From: Drechmeria coniospora
Lineage: Eukaryota; Ascomycota; Sordariomycetes; Hypocreales; Ophiocordycipitaceae
Assembly: GCF_001625195.1 (NCBI RefSeq)
Contig: NC_054390.1
Location: forward strand, 5,429,222-5,493,221
Length of the DNA stretch: 64,000 bases
Direction of reading: 5' to 3'
Of this stretch, positions 10,717 to 20,891 are shown piece by piece. The position numbers were made by a program, and so were the translations under genes. Every line of letters starts with the position of its first letter. Within the stretch, counting starts at the first letter, position 1. The notes under the pieces are model-generated. The model did not search any database, was not told the origin of the DNA, and worked only from the letters and a program-made list of their open reading frames with translations.

Positions 10717-13313
10717 ATGTGGCTGTTGGAGAACGCCGAAGCCTTCAAAGGTAAGCTAAGCCCTCATGGCCCAGCTTCCACCCACCTACTGTCCAACCGA
10801 CTCACCTGTCATCCAGGCCGTCGACTCTGGCTGAGGCCTGGAAGGACATATCTTTTCGGAAGGACGGCAGCAGAGCGTAAGGCAAAAAAACACTCTACAA
10901 ATGTGGTGGGAACGATGGTAAAGTCTTCTGACCGTCTTTGAAGCCGGCCAGCTCGCCATCTCGCACAACACCATTTCGAGAAAGCACCTCACGATAACCG
11001 TCGACAATGTCGAACCCGGCGCCGCCCAGCAGCTGACGAGTCGATCAAAACTCACCATCGAGGACCTCGCAACCAAGATAGGTACCGTCGTCAACGGCCA
11101 GAAGATTAGAGGCGAAAAGCATGTCGTCGTCGGCGACGAGGCGGACATTGTCATGGGGAAGTGTCCCGACTCGTTCCAGTACGTCGCCCCCCCCCCCCCC
11201 CCCCGTCGCCAATCCTCGCTGGGCAAGGCAACCTGACAGTCCCTCTAGCCTTCGCTGGTTCCCCGTAGCATTCACCTTTTCCTTCACGAATAAAGAGCTT
11301 CGATACCAGCCGCTTGATTCCCTAAAGATGCGATTCGAGCATCTTGATATCAAGCTCTCCATCGAGTACAGCGTGCAACACACGACCCATGTCGTGTCCA
11401 AGAAAAGAAACACTGCCAAAGGGCTCCAGGCTCTGATACACGGCCGACATCTCGTCACGGAGACTTTCCTCGACGCCGTCATACAAGCTGCCGAACCGCC
11501 CGACCCTGGAGACGCGAGCAGGCCGAGTCCCCTCGAGCAAGACTTTGACCAGTATTGGCCAGATGCAATGGCACACTTGCCTCCCCGCGGTGGCGAACCC
11601 GTCTCGCATCCAGATTCAATATACAAGCCTGACGCAGGCCGGAAAGATGTCTTTGACGGATACACCTTCATCATGTACGACAAAACCCAGTACAGCAACC
11701 TCATGGCCCCCATCACCGACGGCTGCGGCAAGGCAATTATTCACACCATCACCCCGGGCGAAGAGCAAGTCGACGATTTCGTCCGCTATGTTAAGACCGT
11801 CGCCGGAGAGAAGGGCCTCGGAAGCTTCAACGACGGCAGCGAGGGCAAGGGGGTTGTCCTGGTGCGCTATCTGCCAGCCAAAGGAGATCTCATCGGCTGG
11901 TACACCGACTTCGTCACCGCCGTATCGCTGCGACTTGACCACAGGCCCATCGAACAAAATGAGTTTCTAGAGGCCATACTCATAAAGGACGCCTGCAAGC
12001 TGCGACGCCCATTGGAGCTGGAGTCCTCCATGCCCAGTCAAGAAACGAGATCGGCCGAGCAACCGCCGCCAGCTGCTGCGAGCTCTCCGCCCGCTCGGAA
12101 TGAACAAGAGCCGGTTCTGGAGCCTATCGAGGAGGCGGAGCAAGAGTCTGCCCCCCGAAGAGGGAGGGGAAGAAAACCAATCAAGCGACGGTTTGCCGGC
12201 TTTGCCGACGACGATGACACCGACATGGCCGACTCTCCTCCCAAGCCCGCGAAGACGGCGGACCTGGCAGAAAGCGAAGATGAAGGAGGTCTATTTGTCT
12301 CGCAAGACCAACATCCGATACCGGAAATCGACAATGGCAGCCAGTCGCGCCAGTCGCGCCAGTCGCGAAAGCGACCGGCACCGGGGCTGCAAGAGGACGA
12401 CCTCATGGAGGGCTTGGCCCCTGGATTTGCGCGTTTCAAGCGACAGCGACTCGAGAATTCTCATGCTTTCGCGTCTCCTTCCCCCGAGCCCGAGCCCGAA
12501 GAGGCGCCCACGAAAGCACGACCGAAGAAGCAGAACAAGGAGCTCGACATCCTTGCCCTCGCCGGCCGCCACCGCGAAGAGGAGGAGGCGCGGGCGCGGG
12601 CGGAAAAGGAATACCTCGCCACCCTTCCCGAGGATGTCGACCTCGCCGAGATCCGTCGCCTTACCATTGTTGAAGAGATGCCCCTCCGCCGCCGTGCCAA
12701 CGCCGGCCGCACCCTCGAGCAAGACATTGCAGATGGTCGCTGGGACCCGAAATGGAACGGCGTCAAGAACTTTAAAAAGTTCCGTCGGAGGGGGGAAGAG
12801 CACGGTAGGCCATCCCCGAGGGTGATCGTGCCCCTGACGCAGGTGAAGAACAAGGAGTTTGGCGTTGGCGACAATTACTGGCTCGAAGAGGAGACCGACC
12901 AGCGGAAAATGGCGGCCTCGACAGCAGCAAGCCTCCCCATCCCAGAGTCTGCGAGCAGCGCGTCAATCGCCGCCTCGTCGCGACCGAATCAACAGGGGAA
13001 CACGGGTCGCATTGCTGCCCCCGCCACGGACAACAGCGACGATGGGGACCAAGGTAGCCTTGTGCCACTGAGTGAATCTGGCCCTCGAGGCACCCGCAGC
13101 GCCAAGGTTACTGCCACGCAGTCACAACGGACCACCACGACCCAAGAGAGCCAGGGCCGTAGCGAGGGTCAGAGCGAGGGCCGGTCGAAGCGCTTGGCGC
13201 CGGAATCTGCTGCCTCTGAAGCCAGCAAGAGACCGAGGCGAAAAGCCTTCGAAGTGGCCGACAGCGAAGATAGCGACGATGAGCTCAAATTCCGGTTTGG
13301 GCGGAGAAGATAG
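10717..13313 (+). CDS. NBS1: Nibrin homologue, MRE11-RAD50-NBS1 DNA repair complex subunit
   Basis: Predicted 797-residue nuclear protein. Family role: phosphopeptide-binding adaptor that brings MRE11-RAD50 and the ATM/Tel1 kinase to DNA double-strand breaks and telomeres. Exons 10717-10750, 10817-10876, 10944-11178 and 11249-13313, all GT..AG and in phase. An FHA domain covers about residues 12-110, including LFGRT and the core SHNTISRKHLTI. Tandem BRCT-like modules follow at about 111-195 and 240-370. The middle is Ser-, Glu- and Lys/Arg-rich and looks disordered. KNFKKF at about residues 616-621 matches the MRE11-binding motif known from human and fission yeast Nbs1. The extreme C-terminus is acidic followed by FRFGRRR, resembling the C-terminal FxF/Y Tel1-interaction motif. 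Intron 3 contains an 18-base C run. A 9-bp unit repeated three times at about 12341-12367 encodes (SRQ)n. Confidence 0.93.
11187..11204. repeat. C18 homopolymer inside NBS1 intron 3
   Basis: Eighteen consecutive C residues occur just downstream of the donor GTACGT of the 70-nt third intron. It is intronic, so length changes would not alter the protein unless they affect splicing. Confidence 0.9.
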
Positions 13314-13904
13314 CTTCGCCATGATGTGGAACCCAAATCTCGCAACAAGTAACGCTCTCACACCCATGCAGATGATGCCTCGTCCTCGTCTCATTTTGAT
13401 TGAACATGCTATCCTAAGCACAACTATTCTACTTGCAACTGCAACAATCTCTCATTCGCGTGAACTGGGTAGGTACCCAAGCGCTCGCCATGGATATTTC
13501 ACTCCCTCCCTATATCTCTGTCCTGCATCCGGGGTATCTGGTATCTCAGTTTCTTGATGAACAAGGCGCACAAATAGACTGCGGCAAGGTGAAACAAAGG
13601 GAACAAGGTCGTGTAAATAAAATCGCGCAGAGGAGGGGCGTTGAATAAGATGCTGCCTCAGTTCAAATGCCTGGGAGAACTGGATAACGAAGATGGAGAG
13701 GAATGGAAGGATAATACAAAGTCGTGCAGAACAGCATATGCCGTTGCCGCGAAAAAGGTGACTGGGAAATGGTTGTTACCCATGCTGGTGCCAGATGTAG
13801 CCCTCGTATGAAATGCTTGTTGGTATAAAGTGCGGCATCCTGGCCGCATGGTTGATCGTATGTATGTTTGGGAAGCGCTGATGGTCAAGGCGCACCGCCT
13901 GCCG
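13314..13904. other. convergent 3' intergenic region
   Basis: About 590 bp between the stop of NBS1 and the stop of the minus-strand coiled-coil gene. It should contain both 3' untranslated regions. I see no gene or repeat in it. Confidence 0.6.
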
Positions 13905-16124
13905 TTAGAAGCTATCGACGGGCAGTTCGACACCGCTATCCGGATCTGTCTCCAATTTGTCTCTTGACTGCTCCAGCCCCGAGTCTGAGCTGCGAGAGGT
14001 CGCGTCGACGACAAGCGACTCGCTATCTTCGTCGTCTTCGTCCGGCGGCGCCAGCACTCGACCGCCCAGCTCCACGTCCGACACCCTCACGTGGTACTCG
14101 AGCGCCTTCTGGCCCTCTTTGATGAGATTCTCGGTCCAGTCGAGACATCGTTTGAGGCTCTGATTCATCTTTTGGCTGTCGACGAGCAACTCTTGGTGCT
14201 TGGTCAGGTCGAGCTGGAGTCGTCGTTCCTCTCGTTTGCGCCGAGCGTTGAGTCTCGTGTCCGGGGACAGGGTGTGATCGGCCGACATGGAATCGTTGCT
14301 AGAGATGTCCAAACTGTCAAGCGAGTCATTCTCGTCCTCGTCCTCTTCCGAGTCACCGTCCTCCATCATGTCGGTGAGATCGACGGGAGGGTCGGTGAGC
14401 GCGTCGGAGACTGCTCGGCTGGGTATACCGGAGGCCAAGGATATCCGGCCAGATCTGGAAAGGCGGCGAAATCTGCGTAGCTCCGCCGTCTGCTTCCGCA
14501 GCTGCCTCTCCAGGGTCCTGTTTATGGCCTCGAGTGAGGCATTGGTGATTTCGAGATCTTGCACCTTGCGCTCTCGCCTGGCGTTGGCGATGAGTTCGCT
14601 GATGGGTTCCGCCGCGGACTTGCTGGAGCCCTGGAGATCTGACAAGACGTCGTCATTCCCCTCATCCTGCTCCTTCAGCTCGTCCGCCGCTTGAAGTACC
14701 GAAATCAAGGTCATGGGCTGCTGCAAGCCATCCGGACTGAGGGGAGGCGAAACGACGTCGTGAGGATTCGGTGATTGGACGTATCTAGGCACCGCTGCCG
14801 GCTCAACCCTCGGCACGCTCTCCAGCCTCACATGACCCTTCTTCACCCCCCCGGGCGGTGCGTCGACGCTCACTCTCCTTCTGCCAACCATTGGTGTTGC
14901 CGACGTCAAGGGTGGAGAGGAGACTGTGGGAGACTGTTGAATAGGAATAGGTGACGGGGTGCTCATCGGGCCGGTCTTCAACGTCTGCATGGTCGAAAAC
15001 GAAGCCGCCTTGATGGGAGATGCTGGACGCTGAACGGCCGATGGAACGATGGCGGGGGCGAAAGTGGTCGTGGCAGAGCGGGTGGGAACCACTCTCGAGC
15101 TGGTGGCCGCGACGATTGAAGGGGATGCGGAGGGCCCGAGAGGCGGTCTCATGGACAGAACGTCAGGGGTTCCGTTTGCGTAGAAGAACTTGGTCGCGAC
15201 GGGCTCCGGCGTCGGGGCCAAGGTAGGTGTCAAGGTATGGTTCTGGTTCATCAGCGGGCTCGTCGTTCGCTTATCGGCCGAGCTGCCATTCGCGTAGAAG
15301 AAGGTGACGGGTTTCTGCGGCAGAGAGGAAGGGGGCCTTTGGAGGGTGGCGCCTTGCACGGTTTTGGCATCGCTCGCGTAGAAGAACTTGGAGTCGCCCA
15401 TCTCGGCCGGGGAGTCGATCTTCATCCGCGAAAGGTCGGAGCTCGGCGTTCCCAAGCCGCTCCTGCTACTCGCATCCCAGCCATCGCCCCTCTCCACGAT
15501 CGTATGCGAAATCGTGTAGGCGCTCGGCGTGGTGTTGACGCTATCGACGCGCTGTTGACGTGGGCCGGAACGAGGGGTCACGTTGTCGAAGGCTGCGGGA
15601 GAGGAGGAGACGTCGTCTCTCATCTGCGGTCTCCTGGCCAGAGGCGTAGTCGGCGACGGGCCCTTGGCAGCAATCTTGGGGGTGATGGGGGTGCGGTTGA
15701 CGGGTCTGGCCACGGCAGGAGCCGGCTGGCGCTGCCGCGGTCGATCGACGGGCATTCTGGCGGCGGCTTTCGCAACGGTGGATCGGCTGGTGGTCGACGT
15801 CAGAAGCGGCACATTGTGCAGTCGATTGTGATCTCGAAGACGAAGCGGCGGGCGGGCCGAAGGGGGCGTCGGGACGTCGGTTTGGGGTCGCCTGCTGCTC
15901 GTCGAGGGTCGAGGGAGCGTCGGTCGATGGGCCGGGACCGGAACCGGCGTCTGCTGGCCTCCGGATCGTCTGACGAGAAAGGGCGGTCTGCTGACGATGG
16001 CCGTCGTTCGTCTCTCTCCCAAGGATGCTGCAAAGGGAAGGCGGGGCGAGGGATGAAGCCGCTTGGTCGGGGTTGTTGACGGCAGTGTTTTGGAGGGGTT
16101 GTTGACGCTGTCTCGGCGACGCAT
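13905..16124 (-). CDS. conserved-looking coiled-coil protein with three FFYA motifs
   Basis: Intronless 739-residue protein from the ATG at 16124; in-frame codons further upstream start only with GTG. I do not recognise the family. About the first 480 residues are Pro-, Ser- and Thr-rich with many SP/TP sites, the pattern of a heavily phosphorylated disordered region. A short motif occurs three times there: KFFYASD (Phe-247), TFFYANG (Phe-275) and KFFYANG (Phe-313). Coiled-coil segments follow at about residues 500-550 (NARRERKVQDLEI and following heptads) and 625-690. Between them is a strongly acidic stretch (EDGDSEEDEDENDSLDSLD). The acidic C-terminus ends VELPVDSF. The architecture suits a cytoskeletal or spindle-pole scaffold, but that is only inference. 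It converges on NBS1, which gives no functional link. Confidence 0.8.
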   Translation of the reverse strand: MRRRDSVNNPSKTLPSTTPTKRLHPSPRLPFAASLGERRTTAIVSRPPFLVRRSGGQQTPVPVPAHRPTLPRPSTSSRRPQTDVPTPPSARPPLRLRDHNRLHNVPLLTSTTSRSTVAKAAARMPVDRPRQRQPAPAVARPVNRTPITPKIAAKGPSPTTPLARRPQMRDDVSSSPAAFDNVTPRSGPRQQRVDSVNTTPSAYTISHTIVERGDGWDASSRSGLGTPSSDLSRMKIDSPAEMGDSKFFYASDAKTVQGATLQRPPSSLPQKPVTFFYANGSSADKRTTSPLMNQNHTLTPTLAPTPEPVATKFFYANGTPDVLSMRPPLGPSASPSIVAATSSRVVPTRSATTTFAPAIVPSAVQRPASPIKAASFSTMQTLKTGPMSTPSPIPIQQSPTVSSPPLTSATPMVGRRRVSVDAPPGGVKKGHVRLESVPRVEPAAVPRYVQSPNPHDVVSPPLSPDGLQQPMTLISVLQAADELKEQDEGNDDVLSDLQGSSKSAAEPISELIANARRERKVQDLEITNASLEAINRTLERQLRKQTAELRRFRRLSRSGRISLASGIPSRAVSDALTDPPVDLTDMMEDGDSEEDEDENDSLDSLDISSNDSMSADHTLSPDTRLNARRKREERRLQLDLTKHQELLVDSQKMNQSLKRCLDWTENLIKEGQKALEYHVRVSDVELGGRVLAPPDEDDEDSESLVVDATSRSSDSGLEQSRDKLETDPDSGVELPVDSF

Positions 16125-18892
16125 TTCCCGCCCATTCGTTGGCACGCAGGGTGTTGATGTGGCATGCGGCTAACAAATGGGGATGGAAGGTGGATGGAAC
16201 GCCGCGTTGGTGGAGCACTGGAGGAGTTTAGATTGGCATTTCGTTTTGCCGTTTACCGCAAGACACTGCGGAGGGAGGTCCGGCGGAACAAGACTGGCGC
16301 AACGTACGGTAGTAGGTAAGTTAGTAGGTACTTGCTCGGTATTACTGTCAAGCGTACTGCACAGTGACTTTTGTACCTCCCATGTACGGAGTACGGAGTG
16401 CTGGGCCGGTGTTTTTAGTGTTTACAGTCCAGAGCGCGGCGGCAATATAGTACAAGCAGGTGCATACGGTACAAGTGGTAGTGTACAAGTACGGTACGTG
16501 CGGTTTTACAAGCACAAGTAAGCAAGTACTAGGTAAGTAGTTGTATTTTACAGTAGGGTTACGGAGTACAGAGTCCTGTATTTTTTTTTACTACGCAGTA
16601 CGGAAAGTAAAACTCGTAGAGGGCCGGGTGGAAGTGTACCACTACAAGCTAGTGCCAATACACGCAAGTGCAGTACCCGTCGGGGGCGGTAAACCGCTGT
16701 AAAAAGTGGTAAAAAAAGTGGTGACGGTGGCGGTAGTACGTTCAGAGCCCCCGCCGCACGATGTAATATTCACTGCCGGCCTACTCCGGGCGTGTACTAG
16801 TGCCAGCCTGAGGTCGAGCGCTATCTGTGCCCAGTCACTCACTAGGCCTATCTTGGCACAGAGGTGGCTCAGAATGCCGTGGCACCACTTGCACGGTACG
16901 CGACAGCTTCGTCGTCGCGATGGGCTCATCATGCGGCTAGGTTTTGTGCTAGTTCGAATCTGTACTGCTTGCACGTACTGTTTGAGGGGAGAATACAGTA
17001 ATAGTTTGTATCAGCTGTTGTTTCTGATTCCTACTTGCACTTGATGTGCATGCACATGTAGGTGCAAGCATACGCTTCTGGTAGTAGTACACCTACATGT
17101 ACAGTAATAGTTGTGCTTAAATACAGTACAAGCTTACATGCAAGATTTCGATTGTCCACTTTCTGTCAATTTCCAGTGTTTCGAGTGGGCCGCCTCTCCT
17201 GGAGATGGTGGAACAGAACATCAGTTATCGACCTCGTTCATCGAAAACACGAAGCCTGGTCACTCCCTTCCACCCACCCTGATCCACAAGCAATCTTGCG
17301 CGGGCAACTTCCACCTGTTGTCCAGGTAATGGCAAAAAGAAAAACTGATTGTAAGCAAGATGCCTACCCCTACAATGGGTAGAGTACGGAGTACGGAGTA
17401 CAGATGCAAGCACTGTGATAGAAGGTCAAGGACGAGTCCTACCTAAGGTACCTAGTTGTAATTACAACTTCGCGTACAGCACGGAGTAAGTGTAAGTACT
17501 TACGTTGTATTTCATACAGCATGTAAAAGTCTAATACAAGTACCTCCACTTACATGTACAGCACATGTAAAAGATAAAGGCTTCGTACAGAGTACATGTA
17601 CTTAGGGAAGTAGGATTTAGCTAGCCCACCTTGCTGTGGCCCGTGCTGCTATGGCCGGCTCAGCGATTGATGCGCATGAATGTGAGCTCTCACGAGCGCC
17701 CTCTGCTTCTCAACGCGCGCGCGACTTTGCTGCACGTGCCATTCAGAACTCGCAACATGAGCAACGCGTATTTTTTTTACTTCAGCACGAAGCGTAGTTG
17801 TGCTTGGCTTGGACGTGCACGACGCCATGGCGTGTCCCGTCGCAAATCTGAACAATAGGTCCAGTACAGAGTACATACGGAGTACATGCTACGGAATATA
17901 CTTAACTTTGTGGTAAATGTACATACAGTACCTACCATGTCCTCACTGCAGAACATATTTGTACCGCAGCGCTCGTGCATGTCTCTCCCTCTACTTTTTA
18001 AGATGGATAAGATGGATACTGTCACGAGACCAACAGAAGGTCAAGGTCTGATCTGCCTAGCACTGAATACCAGAGTACAACTACCATTGCATGTCCGGCT
18101 TGCTGTGCAGGTCTTGCTCATGAGAACTTGCACGCAGGTGTACCAGCACACACCTCCGTAAATATGCATGCAAGTACATGCACGTACCAGGTGCCATCCC
18201 AGGATAACTCGCCCTCTATCAACGACTTGTGCAGCCTTTGTCATCGCGTCATCCGCAAGCATACGTGCAAATGGGCAACTCTAGCCCAGCGCGGGTTGCA
18301 TCTGGATTTGAATCTCCGAATTTAAGGTCGGACTGAAAAGAGACAGGTGCTCAAGTTTTATCCTCACCAACGACTTGGCTGCTAGCCACGCGCCTGCATT
18401 TTATCGCTGTATTGAAATTTTGAAATCATGTGCCAATATGAGGCCAACTTCTGTACTCGGACTGCTGCTTCGCTCCCGCGTGCGTATACTTGAATGCTTG
18501 CTGCAGGAACGGCAACTAGTTTGGCGGCTAGTAATACTCCGTACGACCCCCGTACTGGACAGCCGCATGCCAGTCTCAGGATACCGTACCTACTTGTACA
18601 GTAGCGGTCGCCCATTGTCGATTTGCTGGAAAGCATAACCGAGAATCAGGTCAGAGCGAGAAGATCCCTCCACGCTGGTGAGGCTGGTGCCATGTGTATA
18701 TATATATATGTATGTAGGCATGGACGTAAGTATACACATGTATAATTTATGCTATAGAATTTGTTCTCAATCGCAAGAATTCAATCGAGCAAAGTTTGCT
18801 TGCTCATCGCGTACGAAAACATGTATGTACTGTGCCTCTCTCGTCGGAAAATACAGTAATAGTTATAGTTAATTAATTACCAGTACAATTTA
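16125..18892. other. repeat-rich intergenic region, no convincing gene
   Basis: The first 150 bp is probably the promoter of the coiled-coil gene on the minus strand. The rest carries GTAC-rich words, densest at about 16320-16600, 17380-17600 and 17870-17940, plus an AT dinucleotide run near 18698-18710. Open frames are short and lack domains. A TTCGAATC word near 16955 recalls a tRNA B box, but no cloverleaf can be folded around it. Confidence 0.55.
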
Positions 18893-19003
18893 CAGTATGT
18901 GGCAAAAGGTATTTGCCTACCCTTAGGTACCACATTCCTAGTCCAATCTAACATGGCAGAAAATGGTACCTGAAGGTAGGCAAATACTTTTCGACCCCCA
19001 CTG
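18893..19003. mobile_element. Tc1/mariner-like MITE, 111 bp, TA target duplication
   Basis: The two ends are inverted repeats of about 41 nt, with roughly 33 of the 41 positions identical without gaps. Both begin CAGT and share TATTTGCCTACC and AGGTACCA. The element is flanked on each side by TA (18891-18892 and 19004-19005), the insertion signature of Tc1/mariner transposases. The interior is only about 29 bp and cannot encode a protein, so this is a non-autonomous element. No second copy was seen in the window. Confidence 0.75.
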
Positions 19004-19207
19004 TACTTAAGTGAGTACGGAGTACCAAGGTATTAATAGTACAGAGTTCTTGTACATGCGGGGTGCATGGTGACCGTGGTCAGGTGAGCTCCGCCTCGTC
19101 GGATTGGCTGCGACTCCCAAGCAAAATGCCTACGACAACTCTGACTCCTAGACCCTGGTTTGATCTCACCGCCGCCTTTCCTTTTCTTTGTTCCGCTCGC
19201 AGCGACC
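19004..19207 (+). promoter_or_regulatory. promoter and leader region of the cytochrome b5-domain gene
   Basis: About 200 bp between the inverted-repeat element and the chosen ATG. It starts with a TACGGAGTA word and ends in a CT-rich tract directly before the ATG, as is common in fungal leaders. The MITE therefore sits within the likely promoter. Confidence 0.4.
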
Positions 19208-20152
19208 ATGGGTCTCTTGGGTGTGTCGCTCATCATCGCTTCCTTTGCCTACGTCCTCATTCGCCGACCTGCATGCTTGTCGCTCGTCTTCACCCGATGG
19301 CGAGCCTTTGTAGGAGCCGCCGCCGAGGCGAAAGGGAAGGACGGGAAGGACGACAAGGCGGGAGATGCAGACACAGAACTGGACACGGCGCCGAGGATAC
19401 AGGATGGGAAACCGGTCTCCAGAAGCTCGGGGCTGTCGCCACGCCTCACAGGGGCGTCTCGGCGGAACGGAGTGCCTCCCGACAGGATGGCGATGCCGCC
19501 ACCTCCCCTGCCGAAGCTGACAGTCGGCTCTCCTGCCATCGATGAGCCATCCTCGACTCCCTCGGCTCTCATGCCTCCACCTCCACTGCCGCCGCTTTCC
19601 CGTCCATCGGGCGGCCGCATCCCGACGCTCCCTAAAGCTCAATTCCCGGCGGCGAACTCGGCCCAGAGGGCTCGCGGTCCGGCCCCGAACCGCTCGTTAC
19701 CTTCCCTCGCCGGCGGTGGCGGCCTGCTTCCCCCTCCCACGCTCGCGTCGAAGCCGCAGAAGCCATCGAAGAAAGTGGTACTCGATCCGGGCCACTCCCC
19801 GCTCGACTGGGCACGCATCTCGGGCCCCGATGCCGACCTCCGCGGTCTACCGCCCTCGACGCCCTACATCCGTGTCACCCCTTCGATGCTGAAAAAGCAG
19901 ACAGGCCGGAAGGGCAAGGATGCCTGGATGGCTCTGAATGGAAAGGTCTACAATGTCACCCCCTACGTCGACTTTCACCCGGGCGGTGTGCCGGAGCTGA
20001 TGCGTGGAGCGGGCCGCGACGGGACGAAGCTCTTTGGAGAGATTCATCCATGGGTGAATTACGAGACAATGCTCGCAGCCTGCTTGGTGGGGTTGATGGT
20101 GGAGGAGCCGACGGCTGGCGCGTCGGAGATTGAGATGGACCAGATGGACTAG
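19208..20152 (+). CDS. membrane-anchored cytochrome b5-domain protein (IRC21-like)
   Basis: Intronless 314-residue protein. I chose the ATG at 19208 (context CGACCATGG), which starts directly with a transmembrane anchor, GLLGVSLIIASFAYVLI; no upstream ATG improves on it. A basic, then Pro-rich disordered linker with several PPPPLP stretches, possible SH3 or profilin ligands, fills about residues 30-195. The C-terminal heme-binding domain covers about 215-300. It contains the family signature HPGG (first heme ligand His-257) and the second ligand His-280 in EIHPW. The sequence between them resembles yeast Irc21 and the cytochrome b5 part of Ncb5or. Family role: electron carrier to lipid-modifying or other redox enzymes at the ER; the partner here is unknown. 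No reductase domain is present. Confidence 0.87.
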   Translation: MGLLGVSLIIASFAYVLIRRPACLSLVFTRWRAFVGAAAEAKGKDGKDDKAGDADTELDTAPRIQDGKPVSRSSGLSPRLTGASRRNGVPPDRMAMPPPPLPKLTVGSPAIDEPSSTPSALMPPPPLPPLSRPSGGRIPTLPKAQFPAANSAQRARGPAPNRSLPSLAGGGGLLPPPTLASKPQKPSKKVVLDPGHSPLDWARISGPDADLRGLPPSTPYIRVTPSMLKKQTGRKGKDAWMALNGKVYNVTPYVDFHPGGVPELMRGAGRDGTKLFGEIHPWVNYETMLAACLVGLMVEEPTAGASEIEMDQMD

Positions 20153-20891
20153 GCGAGCGCGCACGCATGTCCTTGATGCATGTGGTGCGTTTGATACCTG
20201 CATCGTAGATGGACGACGCACGGATACCGGAACTACAGATTAGATATACCCGCAACAATGCAATAATAATCCTACTTACTGGTAGACACTCATCCAGTGC
20301 TACCGTGTGTGTGCGTTTGCGTGTGCCTGTGTGCCTGTGTGCCTGTGTGTGTGTTTTTGTGCAGCAATACGGTTTTCGAGTATGTGGAGGTTCAACAAAG
20401 GAAGCCACGGTTAGAGTCATGTATGTGTCTGGACAGTCCGAGTACGGAGCGATCATGTATAACCTTGGTTCTGGCCGCAGGGATTCGGGCGACATTCCTG
20501 TGTTTCTGGTTACCTTGCATGCTGTGGATATCTTGCTGTTGTTTTCTGGTTCATTTTTCAACAAACAGGACGGATCGAACGGCTCTGGCGATGGGCTTAT
20601 TGTCATTTCCGACTCTCGGGTAGACCCGCGTCTGGCTGCTAGTGCGATTACGCGTGTGGTAATAAATAGTTTATGGAGCATGACGGAATAATACCATTTG
20701 GGAATTTCCTTGGTCGCACCGCCCCCTCCATTACGTAGCGACCGGCTCAGCCCAGCATAGGCACCCGAACGTAAAATTTCCAGCTTCGCAACCGACTCGA
20801 GCCCGGCCCGTCAAAGTCGAAGATCCAAGCTCCTCTCTCTCGCCTGCCCGCCGACCCGATCGCAGAAGCGCATTTTACACATCCGCCCAAC
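20153..20891. other. intergenic region with TG-rich microsatellite
   Basis: A run rich in TGTG, CCTGTG and TGCGTG units lies at about 20304-20356. The remainder contains the 3' end of the cytochrome b5-domain gene and the promoter of the DnaJ gene. Nothing else is seen. Confidence 0.6.

Noticed and set aside
15237..16079. 280-codon plus-strand frame within the coiled-coil gene
   Set aside because: Arg/Gly-rich antisense shadow of the minus-strand gene, which has coherent coiled-coil and motif structure.
16860..16980. Possible tRNA gene around a TTCGAATC word
   Set aside because: No matching A box at the right distance and no acceptor or T stem can be paired.
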